Below are positions 5,881 through 12,414 of a stretch of 12,414 nucleotides of DNA, in pieces. The DNA is from Bacteroidota bacterium (GTDB lineage: Bacteria; Bacteroidota; Bacteroidia; Bacteroidales; Rikenellaceae). Positions within the stretch are counted from its first letter, which is position 1; each line of letters begins with the position of its first letter. Position numbers and translations under genes: made by a program. A model generated the notes under the pieces. That model worked only from the letters and a program-made list of their open reading frames with translations. It was not told the origin of the DNA and made no database searches. The DNA lies in the NCBI GenBank assembly GCA_023443765.1, contig JAEZTA010000094.1, forward strand, positions 1 to 12,414, read 5' to 3'.

Positions 5881-6975
5881 ATGAAGAACTTCCCGAAGAT
5901 TTTCCGCAGCTTCGCGCTGCTGTCGCTGCTGCTGACGCTGAACGGCGTCAGTGCGCAGGAGAAAACTCCGATCCGTTACGTCGACGCTTCGACGCTGACC
6001 CTTATCGGCAAGACCATGCCTACGCCCAAACTCTACCAGCGGGTCGATACCGCGCGCTACGAGTTGTGGCAGCCCGTGAAGGACTATTCGGCCTTCTCCA
6101 CCGGACTGGCCGTCGTTTTCCGTACCGACAGCAAGACGATCCGCGCCAAATGGAAGACCGGAGGCCGCTCGCTGGGCCACAACATGACCGCCATCGCCCG
6201 CAAGGGCCTCGACCTCTACATCGAGCGCGACGGCCAGTGGGTCTATGCCGGTTTCGGCTGGCCCAAAGGCGATAATCACGACAGCGCGCTGGTCGAGTAT
6301 ATGGACGAGGGCGAGAAGACCTGCCTGCTGTACCTGCCCCTGTGGGACGAACTGCTTTCGCTGGAGGTGGGCGTCGACGAAGGCAGCCGCATCGAAGCTA
6401 TTCCCAATCCGTTCCGCCACCGGATCGTGGTACTCGGGTCGAGCATCACCCACGGCGCTTCGGCCGGGCGTCCCGGCATGACCTGGACGGGGCGGCTGGC
6501 CCGCGAAATGGGGCTCGACTTCCTGAACCTCGGTTACAGCGGCCAGTGCAAGCTGCAACCCGAGTTCGCGCGGATGCTGGCCGAGATGGAGGCTGACGTT
6601 TTCGTTTTCGACGCTTTCTCCAACCCGAGCGCCAGGGAGATCAACGAACGGCTCGATTCGTTCGTGGCAACCGTCCGCAAGGCGCATCCCACGACGCCGC
6701 TGATCTTCATCCAGACCGAGGTGCGCGAGACCGGGAATTTCAACCTCCGGGCCCGGAAATTCGAGGACGAGAAACGCGCTGCTGCCGAAGCGGGCATGCG
6801 GCGATTGATGAAGAGCGACAAGAACCTCTATTTCATTGATTCCAAGGATATGATCGGTACCGACCATCTCGGAACGGTCGATGGTTCGCACCCTTCCGAT
6901 CAGGGATTTATGTACATGACCCGCCATTTGGAACCGCAACTGCGCAAGATTTTTGAGAAATACGGAATCCGCTGA
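5881..6975 (+). CDS. Exported GxDLY + SGNH/GDSL hydrolase (probable esterase)
   Basis: Two-domain exported hydrolase of 364 residues. The signal peptide spans 1 to about 25 (VSAQ). Residues about 30-175 form the beta-rich N-terminal domain that precedes this hydrolase type, with its namesake motif GLDLY at 109-113. The catalytic SGNH domain follows (about 180-364): block I VVLGSSITHG with nucleophile Ser188, block II Gly218 in NLGYSG, block III Asn248 in DAFSNP, and block V DGSHP with Asp334 and His337. The full catalytic set is intact. Members of this superfamily remove acyl groups from lipids or acetyl groups from polysaccharides. A carbohydrate-deacetylase role would suit the neighbouring SusC/D locus but is inference. 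It is co-oriented with the EEP gene 28 bp upstream and is closed by a terminator at 6986-7018. Confidence 0.92.
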   Translation: MKNFPKIFRSFALLSLLLTLNGVSAQEKTPIRYVDASTLTLIGKTMPTPKLYQRVDTARYELWQPVKDYSAFSTGLAVVFRTDSKTIRAKWKTGGRSLGHNMTAIARKGLDLYIERDGQWVYAGFGWPKGDNHDSALVEYMDEGEKTCLLYLPLWDELLSLEVGVDEGSRIEAIPNPFRHRIVVLGSSITHGASAGRPGMTWTGRLAREMGLDFLNLGYSGQCKLQPEFARMLAEMEADVFVFDAFSNPSAREINERLDSFVATVRKAHPTTPLIFIQTEVRETGNFNLRARKFEDEKRAAAEAGMRRLMKSDKNLYFIDSKDMIGTDHLGTVDGSHPSDQGFMYMTRHLEPQLRKIFEKYGIR

Positions 6976-6985
6976 TAATACGCTG

Positions 6986-7018
6986 AAAAGGCCGCAATCT
7001 GAGCGTTGCGGCCTTTTT
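6986..7018 (+). terminator. Intrinsic terminator after the GDSL hydrolase gene
   Basis: GGCCGCAA (6990-6997) pairs perfectly with TTGCGGCC (7006-7013) around an 8-nt loop. It is flanked by AAAA (6986-6989) and TTTTT (7014-7018). It begins 10 bp after the stop codon and separates the hydrolase operon from the sigma-factor transcription unit. Confidence 0.88.
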
Positions 7019-7036
7019 CGTTTTCGGGGCTGAAAG

Positions 7037-7065
7037 TTGCAAAATTGAAAATAATGCTATCTTTG
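7037..7065 (+). promoter_or_regulatory. Promoter of the sigma/anti-sigma operon
   Basis: TATCTTTG at 7058-7065 is a perfect -7 box, and TTG at 7037-7039 sits at the expected -33 position (18-bp spacer). The predicted start near 7070 leaves a leader of about 85 nt. A second, weaker box (TGTCTTTG, 7139-7146) lies just before the ATG and could serve as a proximal promoter. Confidence 0.65.
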
Positions 7066-7093
7066 CGAAAGATAACCTTCCGCTTAGACAGGC

Positions 7094-7110
7094 GGCACTT
7101 CGGCAGTGCC
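7094..7110 (+). repeat. Perfect inverted repeat in the sigma-factor leader
   Basis: GGCACT (7094-7099) and AGTGCC (7105-7110) form a 6-bp stem with a 5-nt loop. No T-run follows, so it is not a terminator. It lies in the predicted 5' leader, followed by imperfect direct repeats CTTGC(C)ACTG at 7115-7124 and 7132-7140. It could be an RNA hairpin or an operator. Confidence 0.5.
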
Positions 7111-7154
7111 AATACTTGCCACTGCACTCAGCTTGCACTGTCTTTGCTATAAGT

Positions 7155-7745
7155 ATGACCGAAAATTTCATCCGGGAAAACGACGATCAGGAGCTGTTCC
7201 TACAGATCAAACAGGGGAGCGAAGAGGCTTTCCGGGAGGTCTATGTGAAGTACCACCGGATACTCTACGCCGTAGCTCTGAAGATGCTGAAGGATAACTC
7301 CGCAGCGGAGAATGCCGTGCAGCACGTCTTCGTGAAACTGTGGGTCGGGCGCTCGGACCTGACCGTCATGCTGAGCCTGAGGAATTATCTTTACACGATG
7401 ACCCGTAACTACATCCTCAATTACCTGCGCAGCCGCAATACCGAACTGGTACACAGCTACCGTCTGGCACAGCTTATCCCCACAGCCGCGGACCCGCTCG
7501 ATGCGCAGATCGAACGCGACGACCTCTCGGAGGTACTCGATACGGTGATCGCCGGCCTTCCGACCCAGAAGCGGCAGGTCATGTACCTGCGCAAGGCGGG
7601 TTATTCGAATCCCGAGATCGCCGAAATGCTCAACCTCTCGGTCAATACCGTCCGTTCGCATTACCAGGAGGGCGTCAAACTCCTGAAAAGCCGCCTCGGC
7701 CATATTGTCCTGCTAATCGTTACCCTGCAAACCCTATTTTTATGA
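7155..7745 (+). CDS. ECF-type RNA polymerase sigma-70 factor
   Basis: Alternative sigma factor of 196 residues that would direct RNA polymerase to the downstream susC/D-type genes. The ATG at 7155 is preferred over an in-frame codon at 7116 because MTENFIREN leads straight into region 2 and the extra residues resemble no sigma N-terminus. Sigma region 2 occupies about 10-85 (AFREVYVKYHRILYAVALKML, then LRNYLYTMTRNYILNYLR). Region 4 spans about 125-180, with a helix-turn-helix around SNPEIAEMLNLSVNTVRSHYQ. As in many Bacteroidota ECF factors, the last ~15 residues are strongly hydrophobic (HIVLLIVTLQTLFL). The stop overlaps the anti-sigma start by 4 bp (ATGA at 7742-7745), indicating translational coupling that would keep the two proteins in balance. 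Confidence 0.94.
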   Translation: MTENFIRENDDQELFLQIKQGSEEAFREVYVKYHRILYAVALKMLKDNSAAENAVQHVFVKLWVGRSDLTVMLSLRNYLYTMTRNYILNYLRSRNTELVHSYRLAQLIPTAADPLDAQIERDDLSEVLDTVIAGLPTQKRQVMYLRKAGYSNPEIAEMLNLSVNTVRSHYQEGVKLLKSRLGHIVLLIVTLQTLFL

Positions 7746-8725
7746 ACAGACCTTCGGAAGAACTATTGCATAGGACGCTCGAAAACAGCGCCACCCCCGC
7801 CGAAGCGGCTTCGGTCGCCGAATGGCTCGCCACCGATTCGGGCCAGGCGTGGGCCAGCCGCTACATTGGCCGCGATTTCGACCGGCAGGAGGCCTGCGGC
7901 GATTACCGGCAGGCGGAGGTCGATTCGGAACGCGTCTTTGCGCGGATCAAATCCTCGCTCACGCGCGGCCGTCGCCGCCGTGTCCTGTTCCGGGTTGCCG
8001 CCGTCCTGATTCCCGTCCTGCTGGTCTTGGGCGTCGCCCTGCGCCTCGACCGGCAGGTGGGAGGCATCTTCTCGGGCGCGGAGTACAGCGAATTTGTCGT
8101 CGACCGCGGCCGGCGTACGCAGTGCCTGTTCCAGGACGGTACGGTCGCCTACCTCAATTCCGAGTCGAAAATCCACTATCCCGTGAAGTTCGGATTGTTC
8201 GAACGCCGCATCCGGCTCGAAGGCGAAGCCTATTTCGAGGTGAAGCACAACCCCCGGCGGCCGTTCGTCGTCGAGATCGAGGGCGGGGAAATCCAGGTCC
8301 TCGGCACGTCGTTCAACGTCAAGGCCTACCACGGCGACGACATCGTCGCCGTGACGCTCGACGAAGGCCGCGTGGTGCTCGACAACCGCCGCGGCGGACG
8401 TTTCGAGCTGGCGCCTTCCGAGCAGCTGCTCTACGACCGTCGCTCGGGGGAGGGGCGGATCGTCCGCGGTGCCGACGCCATGCGCTATTCGATCTGGAAG
8501 GACGACGTGATCTCGTTTCGCGACACGCCCCTTGAGGAGGTGCTCGAAATCCTGTCGCGGTGGTACGATGTGCGTTTCGAAATGGACGGGCGGCCCCTGC
8601 ATCCCATATCCTATACGTTTACTACTGACAATACGCTGCTGGATAATGTATTGCGCGAAATGGAACTGATCTCGCCGGTGCACTTTGAACACTCCAAATC
8701 CGAAATAAAGGTAAGTTTCAGATAA
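7742..8725 (+). CDS. FecR-family anti-sigma factor, inner membrane
   Basis: Single-pass inner-membrane regulator of 327 residues that holds the ECF sigma factor inactive until signalled from the outer membrane. The cytoplasmic N-terminal part (1-80) would bind sigma. An Arg-rich patch (75-80) precedes one transmembrane helix at about 81-100. The periplasmic FecR domain follows (about 115-220), with the typical DGTVAYLNSESKIHYP and GEAYFEV motifs and GTSFNVKAY near 188-196. The C-terminal 255-325 region (DVISFRDTPLEEVLEILSRWYDV) matches the DUF4974-type domain seen in Bacteroidota FecR proteins. The start overlaps the sigma stop. The stop lies at the beginning of an A8 run, followed by a hairpin that may limit read-through into susC. 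Family assignment is firm; its partner is inferred from the STN domain of the next gene. Confidence 0.95.
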   Translation: MNRPSEELLHRTLENSATPAEAASVAEWLATDSGQAWASRYIGRDFDRQEACGDYRQAEVDSERVFARIKSSLTRGRRRRVLFRVAAVLIPVLLVLGVALRLDRQVGGIFSGAEYSEFVVDRGRRTQCLFQDGTVAYLNSESKIHYPVKFGLFERRIRLEGEAYFEVKHNPRRPFVVEIEGGEIQVLGTSFNVKAYHGDDIVAVTLDEGRVVLDNRRGGRFELAPSEQLLYDRRSGEGRIVRGADAMRYSIWKDDVISFRDTPLEEVLEILSRWYDVRFEMDGRPLHPISYTFTTDNTLLDNVLREMELISPVHFEHSKSEIKVSFR

Positions 8726-8753
8726 AAAAAAGAGTTTCGGCTCATCGTTTTTT

Positions 8754-8799
8754 CCCGTTTGCGTGTCTATTGTATGAAAAGCGCGCAAACGGGCTTTTT
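8754..8799 (+). terminator. Terminator-like hairpin between fecR-type and susC-type genes
   Basis: CCCGTTTGCGTG (8754-8765) pairs with CGCGCAAACGGG (8782-8793) over 12 bp with one G-T wobble. The loop is 16 nt, and CTTTTTA follows. It lies 28 bp after the FecR stop and 27 bp before the susC ATG. It probably ends or attenuates the sigma/anti-sigma transcript, leaving susC to a separate promoter. No clear promoter box is visible between the hairpin and the ATG. Confidence 0.72.
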
Positions 8800-8826
8800 A
8801 GTAAACAACTACCTAAACTAATCTGT

Positions 8827-11800
8827 ATGAAACGAATCAGACTACTATTTCTGATGCTGCTTTGTGTTGCCGGGACGGCCCTGACGGCCCGGGCGCAGAA
8901 AGTGACGTTGAATTTCCGGGATGCCAAGCTCGAACAGGTGTTCGGGCGGATTACCGAGCAGACGGGCTATACGTTCTACTATGCGCGTCCGACGGTCAAT
9001 CCCGACAAGATCGTCAGCATCGCCGTTGAGGATGTCGACGTGCGTGCGGCCCTGAAACAACTGCTGGCCGCCGACAAGGTCGAGATCGAGATCCGCGACG
9101 GCAAGATTTACCTTTCCCCCCCCCAACGAAAAGCCTCTACGCAACAACCCGTTAAAGGCGTTGTCAAAGATGCCGCGGGCCAGCCCGTGATCGGCGCTGC
9201 GGTGATCGTCAAAGGCACGACCCGCGGGGTGAGCTCGGGAGCCGACGGCTCGTTCGCATTCGATGATCTGGCGGGCAATGCCGTGCTGGAGGTTTCGGCG
9301 CTGGGCTATGCCGCTGCCGAAGTCCCGGTCGGCAACCGCTCGTTCGTCGCCGTGGAGTTGAAGGAGGACGCCACGCTCGTCGACGAGGTGGTGGTCGTGG
9401 GCTACGGCACGCAGAAGAAGGCCAACCTGACGGGCGCCGTCGACCAGGTCTCCTCGGAGCTGCTGGAAAACCGCCCCGTGGCCAACGTCACGCAGTTGTT
9501 GCAGGGCGCCGTCCCCAACCTCAATATCTCGCTGGCCGACGGTAAGCCCAACCGCTCGGCGTCGTACAACATCCGCGGTAAAACGTCGATCGGCGCCGGC
9601 GGATCGGCGCTGGTCCTGATCGACGGCGTCGAGGGCGACCCCGCGATGCTCAACCCCAACGACATCGAGTCGGTCTCGGTCCTGAAGGATGCCGCTTCGG
9701 CCGCCATCTACGGTTCGCGCGCTCCTTACGGCGTGGTGCTCATCACCACCAAGGACCCGGGCAAACTCACCGAAAAATTCACCATCAACTATACGGGTAA
9801 CGTGGCCATCCAGCAACCGACGGCTATCCCCGATGTCGTGGACGACGGCTACGTCTACTCGCGCCTCTTCTACGACGCGTGGTACAACTACCGTTTCAAC
9901 GAGCCGACGGGCTTCAACAACTCGCAGGACTTTTCGCGTGCATGGCTCGACACCTTCCGCCAGCGCAAACTCGCAGGCAACAAGCTCGAAACGACCGTCG
10001 ATCCCGACGGCAAGTATGTTTACTACGGCAACACGAACTATTACGACGCCCTCTACAAGGACACGGTGATCGCCCAGACGCACAACGTCTCGATCAGCGG
10101 TTCGAACGGCAAGATCAGCCACTACCTCTCGGGACGTTTGTACGACTACAACGGTCTGTTCAACTTCACGCCCGACACCTACCGCACGATGAACCTTCGT
10201 TCGAAGGTCTCCTCGCAGGTGTTCAAATGGCTGAAAGTCTCCAACAACTTCGACTATACGCACGACAAATACCGCCAGCCGATGGGCTACTCGAAGGAGG
10301 GCGGCGGCGTGTTGTGGCGTTCGGTCAACGACCAGGGACACCCTTCGTCGCCGATCTTCAACCCCGACGGGACGCTTACCAAGTCGGGCGCCTACGCCGT
10401 CGGCGGCCTGGTCACGGGCAACAACTGGCTCGACCGCACGACCAAGACGCTGAAGAACACCACGACGCTCAACGTCACGATGCTTCAGAACCGCCTGCGC
10501 CTGACGGGCGATTTCTCGTTCCGCACCAAGGATTACACCGAGACCAAGAAGACCACGGCCATTCCTTACAGCGCCTACGAGGGTGAAACCATCTACCTCG
10601 GTACGCCCGAGACCGACGACGTGATGAAGGAGTCGTTGCAGCTGACGACCTACATCGCCACCAATGCCTATGCCGAGTTTGAGGATACCTTCGCCGGGAA
10701 GCACTATTTCAAGGCGCTGGCCGGTTACAACTACGAGCAGCAGGACTACAAGTCGACCTACTCGGAGCGCAACGGCCTGCTGATGCCCGACGCCAACAAC
10801 ATCAACTTCGCGCTGGGCGACGTGATGTCGATCACCGGCGGCGGCAGCCGCTGGCGGTATGTGGGCGCTTTCTTCCGCTTCAATTACGCTTACGACGACC
10901 GCTACCTGCTCGAAGTCAACGGCCGTTACGACGGTTCTTCGAAATTCCCCAACAACTCGCAGTGGGGTTTCTTCCCCTCGGCGTCGGCTGCCTGGCGCGT
11001 TTCGCAGGAGAACTTCTGGGACGTGAGCCCCAAGGCCGTTTCAAGCCTCAAACTGCGCGCTTCGTACGGTGCACTGGGCAACAGCAACGTCGATCCCTAC
11101 ACCTACCTCGAAACTTTCGGCCTCAGCACCTTCGGAACCGGTTCGGGCGATGCCGCCCGCTACCTCTACGGGCAGGCCAAGCTGCGTTATACGAGCCTTC
11201 CGGGCCAGATTCCCGACAACATCGGCTGGGAGACCTCGAAGACCTTCGACGTGGGACTCGACGCTGGTTTCCTGAACGGGCGCATCAACCTCACGGCCGA
11301 CTACTACGTCCGTAAGACGGTCGACATGTACACCGTGGGTCCGACCCTCCCCGACACCTTCGGCGCTTCGGCCCCCAAGGGCAATTACGCTGACATGAGC
11401 ACCTACGGCTATGAAATCTCGCTGAGCTACAACGACTCGTTCAAGCTGGCGGGCAAGCCGTTCGAATTCGGCATCAAAGCCACGCTGGCCGACTACTATT
11501 CGGTCATCGACAAGTACAACAACGTAGCCCGCAAGCTGGGAACCAACGAGTTTCAGTATTACGAAGGCATGCGTGTCGGCGAAATCTGGGGCTTCGTCTG
11601 CAATGGACTGTTCCAGAACCAGGCCGAGATTGACGCGGCGTTCGGCGGCAAGGGCTATACGAACAGCATCATGCAGACTTCGGAGAAGTACATTACCTAC
11701 CCGGGCGACATGCGTTTCGAGGACCTGAACGGGAACGACGCCATCGACCGCGGCAGCGACACGGTCGACGATCCGGGCGACCGGAAGATTATCGGCAACT

Positions 11801-12354
11801 CCGAGCCGCGCTACCTCTATACCATTTCGCTCAACGCCAACTGGAACGGATTCTTCCTCTCGGCGCTGTTCGACGGCGTGGGCAAGCAGCAGTGGTTCCC
11901 CAGCGACGAGAGCCTTTTCTGGGGCATGTACAACCGTCCCTACAACCAGGTCCCGACCTGGCACCTGCAGAACTACTGGACTGAGGATCGCCCTAACGCC
12001 TACCTGCCGCGTTACGTGGGCTACTACGGCCCGATGAACGCCGGTACGGCCAACATCAATACGCGCTACCTGCAGGACGTGTCGTATATCCGCCTGAAAA
12101 ACCTGCAGTTCGGTTACGAGCTGCCCAAACGGTGGATCTCGAAGATCGGCCTTTCGAAGGTCTCGGTCTACTTCTCGGGCGAGAACCTCTGGAGCTGGTC
12201 GCCGCTCTACCGCTACACGACCGATTTCGACGTGACGGTGGCCAACAAGAAATCCGACACCGACCTTCAGTCCTCCTCCTCCGACAACAAGGGCGACGGA
12301 CATAACTATCCCGTGATGCGCAGCTTCAGCTTCGGCATCTCGATCACCTATTAA
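8827..12354 (+). CDS. SusC/RagA-family TonB-dependent transporter with STN domain
   Basis: Outer-membrane barrel of 1175 residues that imports a bound oligomer (typically glycan or peptide) using TonB energy. The ATG at 8827 starts a signal peptide (1 to about 23, ending ARAQ); the in-frame TTG at 8770 lies in a hairpin loop and is rejected. Domain order: STN/secretin-like signalling domain about 24-97; a linker encoded partly by a C9 run; carboxypeptidase-regulatory-like beta sandwich about 108-180 (VKGVVKDAAGQPVIGA); TonB-box-like DEVVVVGYGTQ at 186-196; plug about 197-310 with the SusC signatures LIDGVEGDP and SVLKDAASAAIYGSRA; then the beta barrel, ending in FGISITY. The STN domain is known from transporters that signal through FecR to an ECF sigma factor, which fits the two genes upstream. 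A probable SusD follows at once. The transported substrate cannot be deduced. Confidence 0.96.
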   Translation: MKRIRLLFLMLLCVAGTALTARAQKVTLNFRDAKLEQVFGRITEQTGYTFYYARPTVNPDKIVSIAVEDVDVRAALKQLLAADKVEIEIRDGKIYLSPPQRKASTQQPVKGVVKDAAGQPVIGAAVIVKGTTRGVSSGADGSFAFDDLAGNAVLEVSALGYAAAEVPVGNRSFVAVELKEDATLVDEVVVVGYGTQKKANLTGAVDQVSSELLENRPVANVTQLLQGAVPNLNISLADGKPNRSASYNIRGKTSIGAGGSALVLIDGVEGDPAMLNPNDIESVSVLKDAASAAIYGSRAPYGVVLITTKDPGKLTEKFTINYTGNVAIQQPTAIPDVVDDGYVYSRLFYDAWYNYRFNEPTGFNNSQDFSRAWLDTFRQRKLAGNKLETTVDPDGKYVYYGNTNYYDALYKDTVIAQTHNVSISGSNGKISHYLSGRLYDYNGLFNFTPDTYRTMNLRSKVSSQVFKWLKVSNNFDYTHDKYRQPMGYSKEGGGVLWRSVNDQGHPSSPIFNPDGTLTKSGAYAVGGLVTGNNWLDRTTKTLKNTTTLNVTMLQNRLRLTGDFSFRTKDYTETKKTTAIPYSAYEGETIYLGTPETDDVMKESLQLTTYIATNAYAEFEDTFAGKHYFKALAGYNYEQQDYKSTYSERNGLLMPDANNINFALGDVMSITGGGSRWRYVGAFFRFNYAYDDRYLLEVNGRYDGSSKFPNNSQWGFFPSASAAWRVSQENFWDVSPKAVSSLKLRASYGALGNSNVDPYTYLETFGLSTFGTGSGDAARYLYGQAKLRYTSLPGQIPDNIGWETSKTFDVGLDAGFLNGRINLTADYYVRKTVDMYTVGPTLPDTFGASAPKGNYADMSTYGYEISLSYNDSFKLAGKPFEFGIKATLADYYSVIDKYNNVARKLGTNEFQYYEGMRVGEIWGFVCNGLFQNQAEIDAAFGGKGYTNSIMQTSEKYITYPGDMRFEDLNGNDAIDRGSDTVDDPGDRKIIGNSEPRYLYTISLNANWNGFFLSALFDGVGKQQWFPSDESLFWGMYNRPYNQVPTWHLQNYWTEDRPNAYLPRYVGYYGPMNAGTANINTRYLQDVSYIRLKNLQFGYELPKRWISKIGLSKVSVYFSGENLWSWSPLYRYTTDFDVTVANKKSDTDLQSSSSDNKGDGHNYPVMRSFSFGISITY

Positions 12355-12368
12355 ACTGTTTACGTGCT

Positions 12369-12414
12369 ATGAAAAGATCAACCTATATATGGAGTCTGCT
12401 CGTGGGCTGCGTTG
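12369..12414 (+). CDS. Start of a probable SusD-like lipoprotein (3' partial)
   Basis: Only 15 codons lie in the window, encoding MKRSTYIWSLLVGCV. This is a short positive N-terminus, a hydrophobic stretch and a lipobox-like LVGC with Cys14, as expected of an exported lipoprotein. It starts 14 bp after the susC stop on the same strand. In nearly all SusC loci the next gene is the SusD surface substrate-binding lipoprotein, so that identity is inferred from position rather than from its own sequence. Confidence 0.72.
   Translation, partial: MKRSTYIWSLLVGCV

Noticed and set aside
5779..6939. A 386-codon minus-strand open frame opposite the esterase gene, and similar frames at 4959-5822 and 7763-8788
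   Set aside because: They have no signal peptide, domain or promoter. The opposite strand carries genes with full catalytic or family motifs.
8770..8826. Extended TTG start for susC
   Set aside because: It falls in the loop of the terminator-like hairpin. The ATG at 8827 begins a normal signal peptide.
8845..10704. A 619-codon minus-strand open frame, and another at 11041-12303, antisense to susC
   Set aside because: Both have shadow-type composition (Val/Gly/Arg/Asp-rich, no motifs) opposite a gene with complete SusC domain architecture.

Overview
The window looks like chromosome of a high-GC member of the Bacteroidales, most likely Alistipes or a close relative. This is inferred from several things together: a GC content of roughly 60 percent by eye, Bacteroidota-type promoter boxes (TAnnTTTG) upstream of most transcription units, A-rich leaders without Shine-Dalgarno sequences, a DUF3127 protein, paired FKBP lipoproteins, and an ECF sigma / FecR / SusC / SusD cluster. 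The species cannot be fixed from sequence reading alone.

Left part (1-4276, all + strand). A 5'-truncated ureohydrolase (arginase/agmatinase family) is followed without a gap by a NhaA-type Na+/H+ antiporter. Two FKBP-family lipoproteins follow, each behind its own promoter box. The first has lost several prolyl-isomerase active-site residues. The second keeps them and carries a duplicated N-terminal module plus a loop insertion. Two back-to-back hairpin terminators (4242-4325) separate this block from a convergent minus-strand gene for a DUF3127 protein whose C-terminus resembles the SSB tail (DDLPF).

Middle part (4707-7018). The divergent intergenic region holds a promoter for the DUF3127 gene, a strong intrinsic terminator with no recognisable gene in front of it, and a promoter box so close to the next ATG that the mRNA may be leaderless. 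Two exported hydrolases form a short operon: an endonuclease/exonuclease/phosphatase-fold protein and a GxDLY plus SGNH/GDSL esterase. A terminator hairpin closes this unit.

Right part (7019-12414, + strand). This is the start of a polysaccharide- or nutrient-utilisation locus with cell-surface signalling. An ECF sigma factor overlaps a FecR-type anti-sigma factor by 4 bp. After a terminator-like hairpin comes a SusC-like TonB-dependent transporter with an N-terminal STN signalling domain, then the first codons of a probable SusD lipoprotein cut by the window end. The expected logic is that substrate binding at SusC/SusD is passed through the STN domain to FecR, which frees the sigma factor to transcribe susCD and downstream genes. 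The substrate cannot be read from this window. I found no CRISPR array, insertion sequence, tRNA or rRNA, and no clearly undescribed system. The most interesting items are the orphan terminator with an overlapping promoter, the SSB-like tail, the degenerate/intact FKBP pair and a C9 tract inside susC.
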